Shown one piece after another: positions 14,814 through 22,323 of a stretch of DNA of 33,247 bases; the stretch's first letter is position 1; every line of letters begins with the position of its first letter. The notes beneath the pieces were generated by a model. That model had not been told where the DNA came from and made no database searches. It saw only the letters and a program-made list of their open reading frames with translations. The stretch comes from a virus: positions 1-33,247 of the IMG/VR virus record IMGVR_UViG_3300032220_000857. One strand, given 5' to 3'. The position numbers and the translations under genes are program-made.

Positions 14814-17800
14814 ATGCCGACGCAGCCACGCAAGCTCTACCAAGAGCACTGGCAGCAGTATTACAGCCAAGGCGGCAGGCGTCCAAAGCCTCCCGTCTTC
14901 GTGGACTGGATTGGCCCTGCCATGCTGCTCGCTGGCGGGACGTGGTCCGTCAACGAGGAGGCGTCCTGGGAAGGCCCGGCGCTTGACCTCGACGGCGGCA
15001 GCTTTAGCGCGGCCATGTCGGCGGACTACACCGGAGCGGAACTGACGCTCGACGCTGGCACGTTCAGCGCGTTCGCGACCGTCAGCTACACCGGCCCGGA
15101 CATGGCGCTTGACGGCGGCACCTTCGAGGCCATCACGCAGGCGGACTACCTCGGGCCAGACGTGGCGCTTGACGGTGGCACGTTCACCGTCAGCGGAGCT
15201 GTGAGCTACACCGGGCCCGAAATGCAGCTCGAGCCCGGCGCGTGGTCGGTAAACGAAGAGGCATCGTGGGAAGGGCCATCGCTGTCGCTTGACGGCGGGG
15301 CCTTCACGGCGCTGGCGGCTGTCGGCTACGTCGGACCCGAGCTCGCGCTTGACGGCGGCACGTGGTTTGCATCAGAGGCGGCGCTCTGGCAGGGCCCGGA
15401 CATGGCGCTTGACGGCGGGACGTTCACCGCGTTTGAAAGCGCGTCCTGGATTGGACCCGACGTGGCCCTTGACGCCGGCACGTTCGCGGCATCGGGCGCT
15501 GTCGACTACGCTGGCCCGGCGCTAGACCTTGACGGCGGCACCTTCAGCGTGACCGAGATTGCGCGGTGGCAAGGCCCGGAGCTGCTCGCGTATGCGGGCG
15601 ACTTCACGTCCATCGGCGTCGCCGACTACGCCGGTCCGGACATGGCGCTTGACCCGGGCGAATGGCAGGGCGCGGAGACCGCCTATTGGCAGGGGCCCGA
15701 CATGGCCCTTGATACGGGCGCATGGGCTGCGTTTGAGTCGGCCGACTACGTCGGGCCCGACGTGGCGCTCGACGCTGGCAGCTTCACGGCGCTGGCGGTC
15801 GTGGACTACGCTGGCCCAGAGGTTGACCTTGACGCCGGGACGTTCACGGCATCGGGCGAGTTCCGGTGGATTGGACCTGACATCGCGATTGACGGCGGCA
15901 CCTGGACGGCGCTTGAGTCGGCGGACTACGTCGGACCCGACTTCGAGCTCGACGGCGGCACGTGGTCCGGTCAAGAGCAAGCTGCGTGGCAGGGCCCCGA
16001 CATGGCGCTCGACGCTGGCACGTTCGCGGCGGCTGGCTTTGCCGACTACGCTGGCCCGGACATGGCACTTGATGCGGGCACGTTCGCGGCGCAAGAGGTC
16101 GGCATTTGGTCCGGTCCGGACCTCGCACTTGACGGCGGGACGTTTACGGCGCTCGCGACCGTCGACTACATCGGCCCGGCGCTTGACCTTGACCCGGGCT
16201 ACTTCACCGCCAACGAAGACGTCGACTGGCCGGGCGCGGCAATGAACCTCGACGCGGGCACGTTCACGGCGCTCGAGCTCGCGGACTACGTTGGCCCCGA
16301 CATGGCGCTTGACGGCGGGACGTTCGTCGCGCGCGTCGGCGTTTACTGGCAGGGCCCGGACCTCGCGCTTGACGGCGGCACCTTCACGGCGTCAGCGTCG
16401 GCGGATTACATCGGGCCCGACGTTGCCCTTGACGGCGGCACGTTCACGGCGCTTGAGCTGGCGGACTACGTCGGACCGGACATGGCCCTTGACGGCGGGA
16501 CGTTTGACGCTCGCGAGGTCCAGCTCTGGACCGGTCCCGAGCTTGCGCTTGACGCCGGCACGTTCACGGCAAACGAGGTCGGCACGTGGGAAGGGCCCGA
16601 CATGGCCCTCGACGGCGGCACCTTCGCGACGCGTCTCGGCGTTTACTGGCAAGGCCCGGACATGGCCCTTGATGCGGGCACGTTCACCGCGGCCTACGTG
16701 GCCACGTGGTTGGGCCCCGACATGGCGCTTGACGGCGGGACATTTGGCGCGTCGGAGTCTGCGGACTACATCGGGCCGGACCTCGCTCTCGCTGGCGGTA
16801 CGTGGTCGGCGACCGAATCTTCGGACTACGTCGGGCCCGACATGCAGCTGGACGGCGGCACGTTCACGGCGCAGCGCGTCGTCGCGTGGCAGGGCCCTGA
16901 CATGCAGCTGGACGCCGGCACGTTCACGGCGGACGAAGCGGCTGGCTGGGCCGGTCCGAACATGCAGCTTGACGCGGGCACGTTCAGCGCGCGTGACTCG
17001 GCATCGTGGACCGGTCCGGACATGGCCCTTGACGCGGGCACGTTCACCGCAAGAACGCTTGTCGCGATCGACTGGGCGGGTCCGGACATGCAGCTTGATT
17101 CCGGGACGTGGTCAAACACAAGCATCCAAAATCTTGTCACTGACGGAACCATCAACGCTTTTGCGGCTGATGCGACTGGCGGATACATTGCTGGCGGCTC
17201 GTTCACGAAAGCTTACCTAAGCAATGACGGGCGCGGCGGCGGCGACATCTTGGCCATCAGCAACGCGACGCGGTCCTTGCTGGCGCACGTCAACGGCCCA
17301 ATCAACGCGGTTGTGAGCGACGGCGCGGGCGGCGTCTACATCGGCGGCGACTTCTCTCAGGTTGGCGGAGTTGCTCGTCAGCGGCTTGCGCGAATCCTTA
17401 GCAACGGCACACTGTCGAGCTTTGATCCGGGCTGCAACGGTGTCGTTCACACACTGCTTTATAGCACTCTCGCCGTCAACGGCGCGGTGCTATACGTGGG
17501 CGGACGGTTCTCGGTTTGCGGCGGGCTCACGCGCTACAACTTGGCGCAGGTCGCGACGTCCACCGGTGCGGCAGTCTCAACGTGGTCGGCTGACGCTGCC
17601 GTGTCTGGGTCGTACACAGCAGCCACGGTGTATTGCTTGTCGCCTGGACGAAGCAGTCTTAACGCCGAAACTTCGGCCGTCCGTTTTGGCGGATACTTTG
17701 ACACCGTCGCCGTGCCTGGCTCAACGCTGACGCGTCAAAGTATGTGCCAGCTTACCGACGGCACGTCGCCAACTATCGGAGCCGCTGTCAATCTGACCAA

Positions 17801-19208
17801 GTCCGGAGCGCTCGGCACTTGTTTTTCCATCTACACCTACCGGCGAAGCCAGAACCTTGATGTTTACGCGGTAATCGGCGGAGACTTCACGGCAGTTAAC
17901 GGCACCACGCGCAGCAACGTTGCGCTCTGGAACGCAACGTCAAATGGGCTTGCGGCGCTATATCCCGGCAACTCTGGCGCTAACTTGCCTGTCCGAACCA
18001 TCATTGGCGATCACGTCAACGGTCACATCATCTACTTCGGCGGTGACTTCACGACCTTCGGCGGGCTTTCGCGCTCGCGCATCGCTGGGTGGAACAGCAA
18101 CAACAACACGTCGCCTTACACGCCGACGGGCTTCAACCCTTCAGCGAGCTCTACGGTTCGTGCGATTGCGCTTGATGGGTCGTTCCTTTACGCGGCCGGA
18201 GACTTCACGACCTTCGGCGGACGTGCAGCCAAGCAAATCGCCAAGATTGCAACTAGCTCAAACACTACTGCGGAAGACTGGAACACGATGCTGTCGGTGT
18301 TTGCCGCCTCGGTCAAGGCTGTCACGGCCGGCACTATCTTCGGCGCCTCCAACGTGGTCGCTGGCGGCGATGACATGACGACCACGTTTGTCAATCGCGC
18401 CGATTTGCTTAACGTTACGGGCGATGGGGTCTTTGGGCCTATTGCCAGCGCAGTGACAGGCACTGTGCATGCCTTGATTAGGCATGGGAACAGCATCTAC
18501 GTCGGCGGGCAGTTCTCTGAAGTTGGAGGCGTTACAGGATATAAAGGCCTTGCAAAGCTCAACATTGACACAGGTGCGCTTGATACCGGGTGGAAGCCTA
18601 CATCGGCAGCATCGTCGCCTATCTTTTACGCGCTTGCACACAACCAAGACCTGTTCGCCGGCGGCACAGAAATCAAGAAGGTTGACAGTGGCACTGGCGC
18701 GATTGATGCTGGCTGGACGCCGACGGTTAGCGGAACCGTGAACGCGCTTCACCTTCATGGCGGAAAGCTGGTCATCGGAGACAACGGCCTCCGTGCTGTC
18801 AACCTCACGACGGGGGCGGCGGCTACGTGGGCGGATTCCACTCCATCGGCAACGAATGCACTTGCGCGCGTCGACGATACGCTTTTCGCGGTCGGCACCT
18901 TTGGCATCCGTCGATTCGATTTTACGACTGGCGTCAACGACATTGGCTGGGCCCCCGTCGGGCTGGCTGGCGTCTCGCGTGCGGTAGTTGCTAACGCCCA
19001 GCATATCTACGTCGGCACCAACGCCTTGCCTTTCGCCTACAAGCTTAACGCTGACGGCACGAACGCGAACCTCGTCACGGGATTCAATGGGAGCGTCTTG
19101 GCGTTGCTTATCCTATCGGATACCTTGGTGCTGTTCGGCGGAGCCATGACGGCGAGCACACTCACATCCCGGCTCGTCGAGAGCATGGGATATGTCCTGG
19201 AGGCGTGA
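14814..19208 (+). CDS. Giant tail fibre/adhesin: 20-residue tandem repeats plus delta-60 beta-propeller-like region
   Basis: A 1464-residue protein. Residues 1-43 form a basic, aromatic anchor (KLYQEHWQQYYSQGGRR). Residues 44-765 are about 36 tandem 20-residue units with the pattern [FW]-[TS]-A-x5-[DS]-[YW]-x-G-P-[DE]-[MVL]-[AQ]-L-D-[GA]-G-[TS]; the last unit is 22 residues. Residues from about 770 to 1460 carry about 14 delta-60/DUF5122-like blades (IGGDFSQVGG, VGGRFSVCGG, FGGDFTTFGG, VGGQFSEVGG) that fade towards the end. This suggests a long rigid shaft carrying one or two beta propellers, which would bind the host surface. It is the last large tail gene, as receptor-binding fibres usually are. 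No intramolecular chaperone or autocleavage motif was recognised. Confidence 0.75.
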   Translation: MPTQPRKLYQEHWQQYYSQGGRRPKPPVFVDWIGPAMLLAGGTWSVNEEASWEGPALDLDGGSFSAAMSADYTGAELTLDAGTFSAFATVSYTGPDMALDGGTFEAITQADYLGPDVALDGGTFTVSGAVSYTGPEMQLEPGAWSVNEEASWEGPSLSLDGGAFTALAAVGYVGPELALDGGTWFASEAALWQGPDMALDGGTFTAFESASWIGPDVALDAGTFAASGAVDYAGPALDLDGGTFSVTEIARWQGPELLAYAGDFTSIGVADYAGPDMALDPGEWQGAETAYWQGPDMALDTGAWAAFESADYVGPDVALDAGSFTALAVVDYAGPEVDLDAGTFTASGEFRWIGPDIAIDGGTWTALESADYVGPDFELDGGTWSGQEQAAWQGPDMALDAGTFAAAGFADYAGPDMALDAGTFAAQEVGIWSGPDLALDGGTFTALATVDYIGPALDLDPGYFTANEDVDWPGAAMNLDAGTFTALELADYVGPDMALDGGTFVARVGVYWQGPDLALDGGTFTASASADYIGPDVALDGGTFTALELADYVGPDMALDGGTFDAREVQLWTGPELALDAGTFTANEVGTWEGPDMALDGGTFATRLGVYWQGPDMALDAGTFTAAYVATWLGPDMALDGGTFGASESADYIGPDLALAGGTWSATESSDYVGPDMQLDGGTFTAQRVVAWQGPDMQLDAGTFTADEAAGWAGPNMQLDAGTFSARDSASWTGPDMALDAGTFTARTLVAIDWAGPDMQLDSGTWSNTSIQNLVTDGTINAFAADATGGYIAGGSFTKAYLSNDGRGGGDILAISNATRSLLAHVNGPINAVVSDGAGGVYIGGDFSQVGGVARQRLARILSNGTLSSFDPGCNGVVHTLLYSTLAVNGAVLYVGGRFSVCGGLTRYNLAQVATSTGAAVSTWSADAAVSGSYTAATVYCLSPGRSSLNAETSAVRFGGYFDTVAVPGSTLTRQSMCQLTDGTSPTIGAAVNLTKSGALGTCFSIYTYRRSQNLDVYAVIGGDFTAVNGTTRSNVALWNATSNGLAALYPGNSGANLPVRTIIGDHVNGHIIYFGGDFTTFGGLSRSRIAGWNSNNNTSPYTPTGFNPSASSTVRAIALDGSFLYAAGDFTTFGGRAAKQIAKIATSSNTTAEDWNTMLSVFAASVKAVTAGTIFGASNVVAGGDDMTTTFVNRADLLNVTGDGVFGPIASAVTGTVHALIRHGNSIYVGGQFSEVGGVTGYKGLAKLNIDTGALDTGWKPTSAASSPIFYALAHNQDLFAGGTEIKKVDSGTGAIDAGWTPTVSGTVNALHLHGGKLVIGDNGLRAVNLTTGAAATWADSTPSATNALARVDDTLFAVGTFGIRRFDFTTGVNDIGWAPVGLAGVSRAVVANAQHIYVGTNALPFAYKLNADGTNANLVTGFNGSVLALLILSDTLVLFGGAMTASTLTSRLVESMGYVLEA
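14943..17108 (+). repeat. 36 tandem coding repeats of 60 bp (last one 66 bp)
   Basis: Thirty-five units keep an exact 60-base period; the final one (17043-17108) has two extra codons. A half unit precedes the array (DWIGPAMLLAGGT). Most divergence between copies is at third codon positions and in the five variable residues, while G-P, L-D and G-G stay fixed, so the array is old and under protein-level selection rather than freshly amplified. Some copies are identical in protein (16263 and 16443 units). The unit starting WSVNEEASWEGP recurs after 300 bases (14943 and 15243), traces of unit shuffling. Confidence 0.95.
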
Positions 19209-19504
19209 TGAGCGACGAAGCTCGTGAGTTTCCATTTGTGGCGCAAATCGTGTGGCAGAACTGGGCGCATCATGTCGGCGTGCCTTGGGAAGACCGCATC
19301 GGCGACTGGTGTGTGTTCCCGATGGGCACCGTGCCTTACGGCTGGCCGGGCGACGGTCATCGATTGGCGCTTGAGATGACGGCGGACGAAATGGAAGAGC
19401 TTCGTCTTTCCGCTCCGTCTGACGTGCCGCCTATCGACCCTCAGCCGTTGCCGGGACCGGTATCTCCGCCTGCTCCCATTCCTACCCCCGACGTCATGAG
19501 CTAA
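19208..19504 (+). CDS. Small protein downstream of the fibre (possible fibre accessory)
   Basis: A 98-residue protein. The ATG at 19208 overlaps the fibre stop (TGATG). The first 70 residues are Trp/Pro/His-rich (IVWQNWAHHVGVPWEDRIGDW, then VPYGWPGDGHRL). The last 30 residues are a Pro-rich tail (PIDPQPLPGPVSPPAP) likely to be extended. Genes in this spot often encode fibre assembly chaperones or small fibre-tip proteins, but the sequence is not recognisable as either. Confidence 0.5.
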   Translation: MSDEAREFPFVAQIVWQNWAHHVGVPWEDRIGDWCVFPMGTVPYGWPGDGHRLALEMTADEMEELRLSAPSDVPPIDPQPLPGPVSPPAPIPTPDVMS

Positions 19505-19639
19505 CTTAAGACTCTCGGAATATTAAGGCTTTTATGCTTGCGCGTGACGCAGCTTAACTTTTGCGGCACTCTGCGTTTGGCAAACTAACCCGCCCGCGGT
19601 CGGGCGTGACCACAGGCCCTGAGGGCCAAGGAGTGACAG
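19505..19639 (+). other. Intergenic region closing the tail operon, with hairpins
   Basis: A locally AT-rich gap (AATATTAAGG, CTTTTATG) inside a GC-rich genome. It holds a terminator-like hairpin at 19536-19553 (listed separately), then two GC-rich hairpins near the end: CGCCCG/CGGGCG around CGGT, and GGCCC/GGGCC around TGA. A ribosome site AAGGAG follows. Several -35/-10-like hexamers can be drawn but none is convincing. The region probably separates tail and lysis transcription units. Confidence 0.4.
19536..19559 (+). terminator. Possible intrinsic terminator after the tail fibre genes
   Basis: GCTTGCG (19536-19542) pairs with CGCAGC (19548-19553), leaving one bulged T, around loop CGTGA. 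The stem is followed by TTAACTTTTG. The T tract is broken, so efficiency would be partial. It follows the last tail gene. Confidence 0.4.
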
Positions 19640-20056
19640 ATGGCTATCACGGCGAAGTTTTATCCCTCGGCTGCGAAAGAGATGTTCAACGGAAACATCA
19701 ACAACGGCGACACGTTCAAGATGGCGCTGCTGTCTAGCGCTGGCACGTTTGCCGCTGCGGACACCGTTTTCTCGGACGTCAGCGGCGACCAGATTACCGG
19801 AACCGGCTACTCGACTGGCGGCGTTGCCGTGACTGTCGGGCCTGCGACTAGCGACAGCAGCAAGGCGGAGTTCCCGATTACGGCGGCTCTTTGGACCAGC
19901 GCTACGTTCGCCTTCCAGAACGCCGTCGTTTACGAGACCGCTGGCGGTAAGCTGCTGATGCATCTCGCGTTTGACGCCGAGCAGAACGTGGCCGGCCAGG
20001 ACTACCAGATTAACGCCCCGTCGCCTTCCCCGAAGGCTACGCCGGTCGGCATCTGA
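19640..20056 (+). CDS. Conserved phage structural-type protein
   Basis: A 138-residue protein with AAGGAG before ATG 19640. It has the signature layout of a widespread phage protein family: an N-terminal FYPSAAKEMFNGNINNGDTFKMALL, then a DVSGDQITGTGYSTGGVAVTVG segment, then a strand ALWTSATFAFQNAVVYET and an acidic final strand. In other phages relatives begin with MAITAKFY and carry the W-x-DVS and GTGYT-x-GG pattern. They are annotated as structural or tail-associated; the biochemical role is not established. Here it opens the unit that leads into lysis genes. Confidence 0.65.
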   Translation: MAITAKFYPSAAKEMFNGNINNGDTFKMALLSSAGTFAAADTVFSDVSGDQITGTGYSTGGVAVTVGPATSDSSKAEFPITAALWTSATFAFQNAVVYETAGGKLLMHLAFDAEQNVAGQDYQINAPSPSPKATPVGI

Positions 20057-20059
20057 TAG

Positions 20060-20350
20060 ATGGCTGGCAAGGTCACCTGCCCTGACTGCTCGGGCCTCGG
20101 GGTCGTTTTCGTCCTCGACGTCCACGGCAGGAAGGCGCAGGTGGCCTGCGGTCACAGTGTCTGCATGCAGGCGCGCGAGGACCAACTCCTTGCGCGCCTT
20201 GCTATTTTATCCGAGACCCGCGACAGCGCGCGCGGCCTCGGGTACGCTAACACCGACGACCTCGTGAGGCGCGTCGTCGCCGAAGTCTCGCGTCACCTGC
20301 CAAGGGCCAGCAATGTCCGACAACCTGATAAAGGCCCTCGAGGCAGCTGA
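20060..20350 (+). CDS. Small zinc-ribbon-like protein
   Basis: A 96-residue protein, starting three bases after the upstream gene's double stop (TGA TAG), with only a weak ribosome site. The N-terminal 35 residues hold a CPDCSGLG element, similar to a DnaJ-type CxxCxGxG zinc-binding box, and a matching ACGHSVC about 25 residues later. Together these give four Cys plus a His, plausibly one zinc site. The remainder is helical and basic and ends disordered. It overlaps the endolysin start by 38 bases. Function unknown; a regulatory or nucleic-acid-binding role is possible. Confidence 0.55.
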   Translation: MAGKVTCPDCSGLGVVFVLDVHGRKAQVACGHSVCMQAREDQLLARLAILSETRDSARGLGYANTDDLVRRVVAEVSRHLPRASNVRQPDKGPRGS

Positions 20351-21002
20351 CCGCGACTGGCGGAACAACGTCGGCGAGCATGACCGCGCGAGCCTCGACC
20401 GCATGTTCGTGGCCTCGGGCTTTGCGCGTCAGGCACCTCGAGCATGGGATGCCAAGGTGCCAGACTGGTGCGGGATGGCCGTCGGTCTGTGGCTTCAAGA
20501 TGGCGGGATGAATCACCCTTACGGGCGGTCGTTCCTGCACTGCCTAAACGTCGAGGCGTTCTTCACCTACGGGCGGCAACGCAACGTCAACCCAAAGCGG
20601 CTGGACACGCAGATTCAGCTCGACGGCAAGTGGACGCGCATCGATGCCGTGCAGGCTGGCGCCATGGCTCGGCGCTGGCTTGGGCGTTCCGACATCCTCG
20701 GGCGGCTGAACAACGACGCGCGCTTCCTTGACCTTGACCTGTTCAAGCCGGGCGACGTCGTCCTCTTGGACTGGGCGGGAGCCAACGACGCAGACCATAT
20801 CACGATGGTCAAGAGCTGGGACGGGTCCAAGCTGACGACCATGGAAGGCAACGCGTCCGGCCTCGGACCAGCGGGCGAGAAGCGGCGGGAGGCCGTCGTC
20901 ACTCGCACGCTCGACCTGTCCAAGTCTGCCAACGCTCGCCTCGTCTACGGCGTTGGGCGGCTGTCTCCCATGGATTTCAATATCAACCTCGTCAAGCCCT
21001 GA
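20313..21002 (+). CDS. Endolysin, CHAP/NlpC-P60-like cysteine peptidase or amidase
   Basis: A 229-residue protein read from ATG 20313. A nucleophile motif PDWCGMAVGLWL puts Cys53 at the start of a helix. His162 lies in ADHITMV and a third polar residue, Asn180, in MEGNAS; the spacing matches the Cys-His-Asn papain-like fold of CHAP/NlpC-P60 peptidoglycan hydrolases. Upstream of His162 is FKPGDVVLLDW, the usual strand before the catalytic His (PGDLVFF-like). No signal peptide is seen, so release would depend on the holin candidate downstream. The cassette that follows (membrane proteins and spanin-like genes) supports an endolysin role. The exact bond cleaved cannot be told. Confidence 0.7.
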   Translation: MSDNLIKALEAADRDWRNNVGEHDRASLDRMFVASGFARQAPRAWDAKVPDWCGMAVGLWLQDGGMNHPYGRSFLHCLNVEAFFTYGRQRNVNPKRLDTQIQLDGKWTRIDAVQAGAMARRWLGRSDILGRLNNDARFLDLDLFKPGDVVLLDWAGANDADHITMVKSWDGSKLTTMEGNASGLGPAGEKRREAVVTRTLDLSKSANARLVYGVGRLSPMDFNINLVKP

Positions 21003-21012
21003 CGGAGGACGT

Positions 21013-21261
21013 ATGGCGATCGAGCTCGGCAAGTGGTTCACGTGGGGACGGATGGCCTTTGCGGCTGTCGTCGGCGTTGCATGGTTCGCGACGTTCGTGG
21101 CCGGTCAAGTAGCGGGCGCGAACAGCCTCGAGCCGCGCGTCGCCGAGCTCGAGAAGCGGACCGAAGCTGTCGAGGTCAGGCTATCCAAGCAAGGCGAAGA
21201 CCTTGCGGAAATCAAGGGCTACGTGCGCGCCATCGCGGGCAAGATGGGAGTCACGCCGTGA
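21013..21261 (+). CDS. Membrane coiled-coil protein of the lysis cassette
   Basis: An 82-residue protein from ATG 21013 with GGAGGA just upstream. One membrane segment (AFAAVVGVAWFATFVAGQVAG, residues about 14-34) is followed by a coiled coil (LEPRVAELEKRTEAVEVRLSKQGEDLAEI). This N-in, C-out single-pass topology is found in small phage holin-accessory, XhlA-like and spanin-like proteins. Its position between endolysin and the two-helix holin candidate supports a lysis role, perhaps holin regulation or a second membrane lesion protein. Stop overlaps the next start (GTGA). Confidence 0.6.
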   Translation: MAIELGKWFTWGRMAFAAVVGVAWFATFVAGQVAGANSLEPRVAELEKRTEAVEVRLSKQGEDLAEIKGYVRAIAGKMGVTP

Positions 21262-21530
21262 CAAGTGAGACGTGGGTTATCGTCGGCGCTCTGTGTGCGC
21301 TGGCGGGCACGTCGCTTGCCGTGCGCCACCTGACGGCACAGACGACCACGGGCGCGCGCGTCGGCTTCCTCGCGGTGCTCGTCGTCGCTGGCGGCCTGGG
21401 CTATTGGGTCGCTGAAGACCTCGACAAGTCCGGGCCGCTTGGCCTCGCTGCCGGTCTCGCCATGACTGAGGCAGCCCCGTGGGTGTGGCGCCTGATTCAG
21501 CGCGTCGTTGAAAAGCGAGTGGCAAAGTGA
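21258..21530 (+). CDS. Holin candidate
   Basis: A 90-residue protein with GTG start at 21258 in a GTGA overlap with the upstream stop. Two clear membrane helices (about residues 6-24, WVIVGALCALAGTSLAV; 32-50, VGFLAVLVVAGGLGYWV) and a third hydrophobic stretch (PLGLAAGLAMTEAAPWVW) precede a basic tail RVVEKRVAK. Small size, two to three helices and charged C-terminus are holin hallmarks. Encoded next to an endolysin and before spanin-like genes. Holins share no sequence motif, so the call rests on topology and context. Confidence 0.6.
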   Translation: MTSETWVIVGALCALAGTSLAVRHLTAQTTTGARVGFLAVLVVAGGLGYWVAEDLDKSGPLGLAAGLAMTEAAPWVWRLIQRVVEKRVAK

Positions 21531-21853
21531 AGTGGCTAGCCCTCCTGCCGCGCGTCGTGTCTCTGCCGCTTGTCGCGTTGGGCGCTTTCCTGATTCTCCT
21601 GATTCGCGTCGTCTTCGACCGTCTGCGTGGCCGTGGCGCGCTTCCGAAGGGCCAGACGTGGATTGACACGGCCAAGCCTGTGCTACGCGCGGCAGAGGCC
21701 AAAGCGGAGGTCACAGCGCAGACGGCAGAAGCAGTCGCGCCTCACGTCGCAGAAGCTGAAGCGGTCAAGGCCGTCGTCGCGGAAGCAAAGACAGAGGACC
21801 GGGTCGCGCGTCGGAAGGCACTGCGGGCCATGGCCAAGAAGGTGGACCTATGA
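21527..21853 (+). CDS. Inner-membrane spanin-like protein (Rz-like)
   Basis: A 108-residue protein with GTG start at 21527, overlapping the upstream stop (GTGA). The first 30 residues are a membrane anchor (RVVSLPLVALGAFLILLIRVVF). The rest is a long Ala/Glu/Lys helix (AAEAKAEVTAQTAEAVAPHVAEAEAVKAVVAEAK) with basic ends. An N-terminal membrane segment followed by a periplasmic helix is the layout of i-spanins, which link to an outer-membrane partner. The exported partner candidate overlaps it at ATGA (21850-21853). Alternatively it is a phage membrane protein of another kind. Confidence 0.5.
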   Translation: MKWLALLPRVVSLPLVALGAFLILLIRVVFDRLRGRGALPKGQTWIDTAKPVLRAAEAKAEVTAQTAEAVAPHVAEAEAVKAVVAEAKTEDRVARRKALRAMAKKVDL

Positions 21854-22227
21854 GGCGCGCGCTTGCCGTCGCGCTCGCCCTCGCGTGCGTCCCTGGGCGA
21901 GCTCGCGCGGAGCTGTGCGAAGACACGGCCGAGCTGCTAATCGGCGAGCCTGCGCCGTGCGACGGCGTGCTTGTCGGGCCTCGTCGGTTAGGCGGGCTGC
22001 TCGAGGACCGCGAGCTGCGTCGTGCCTGCGGGCTGGAGCTCGACGCAGAGCGCAAGCGGTCGGCTATCGACGCGCGCACGTGCGACGAACGCGTGGCCAT
22101 CATGGCCGGCGCTGTCGACTTAGCAGACGCGCGAGCCAACCGATTTCCTTGGGGGCACGTGCTGACGTCGCTTGCGCTCGGAATGGTCGCGGGCGCCTTT
22201 GCCGTCGGCGCCCTCGTCGCGAGATAA
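21850..22227 (+). CDS. Exported, C-terminally anchored lysis-cassette protein
   Basis: A 125-residue protein. A signal peptide (RRALAVALALACVPGRARA) probably ends after Ala20. The mature N-terminus is Cys-containing (CEDTAELLIGEPAPCDGVLVG), and two more Cys follow (RACGLELD, RTCDERV). The C-terminal 25 residues form a second membrane segment (HVLTSLALGMVAGAFAVGALVA). The GEPAPCDGVL pattern recurs in small phage proteins next to holins and endolysins and may mark a periplasmic fold. A spanin partner or lysis regulator is plausible. There is no lipobox, so a standard outer-membrane lipoprotein spanin is unlikely. Confidence 0.55.
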   Translation: MRRALAVALALACVPGRARAELCEDTAELLIGEPAPCDGVLVGPRRLGGLLEDRELRRACGLELDAERKRSAIDARTCDERVAIMAGAVDLADARANRFPWGHVLTSLALGMVAGAFAVGALVAR

Positions 22228-22323
22228 GCAAACGGGCAAGGTCGGTTATTACTCCCAGCCGTGCCGGTTTCGTAGCGTCGTCTTGCCCGTCTGCGGCTTT
22301 CTAGTCCAGCGGCCTGCGCTGTG
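22228..22323. terminator. Convergent intergenic region with a 9-bp inverted repeat (putative bidirectional terminator)
   Basis: Between the rightward lysis cassette and the leftward genes lies ACGGGCAAG (22232-22240) matched by CTTGCCCGT (22282-22290), a perfect 9-bp stem around a 41-nt loop. Read leftward, the stem is followed by TTTGCTTAT, giving a terminator-like end. Inside the loop, AGCCG and CGGCT near 22257 and 22294 can also pair and are followed by TTTCT on the plus strand. A convergent junction is where transcript ends are expected. Confidence 0.45.

Noticed and set aside
14943-17108. Could the 60-bp periodicity be a CRISPR array or satellite?
   Set aside because: The repeats are contiguous with no spacers, keep one reading frame and conserve amino acids more than third bases, so it is a coding repeat.
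15289-17220. Long open frames in other frames and on the opposite strand across the fibre repeat (e.g. 16291-17220 plus, 15522-16094 minus)
   Set aside because: They arise because the exact 60-bp period repeats the same out-of-frame codons, so a missing stop is copied 36 times. Their products are Arg/Thr-rich low-complexity shadows without ribosome sites.
19505-19639. A promoter ahead of the lysis genes
   Set aside because: Several near-consensus hexamers exist, but none has both a good -35 and -10 at 16-18 bases.
14814-20056. Diversity-generating retroelement for the fibre
   Set aside because: No reverse transcriptase gene, no paired template/variable repeat and no adenine-biased variation were seen in the window.
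22232-22290. A tRNA-like structure (9-bp terminal stem, GGTTTCG-like loop)
   Set aside because: Too short for a tRNA (59 nt), no proper T-arm or anticodon stem can be paired, and no CCA-side features; a convergent terminator explains the stem better.
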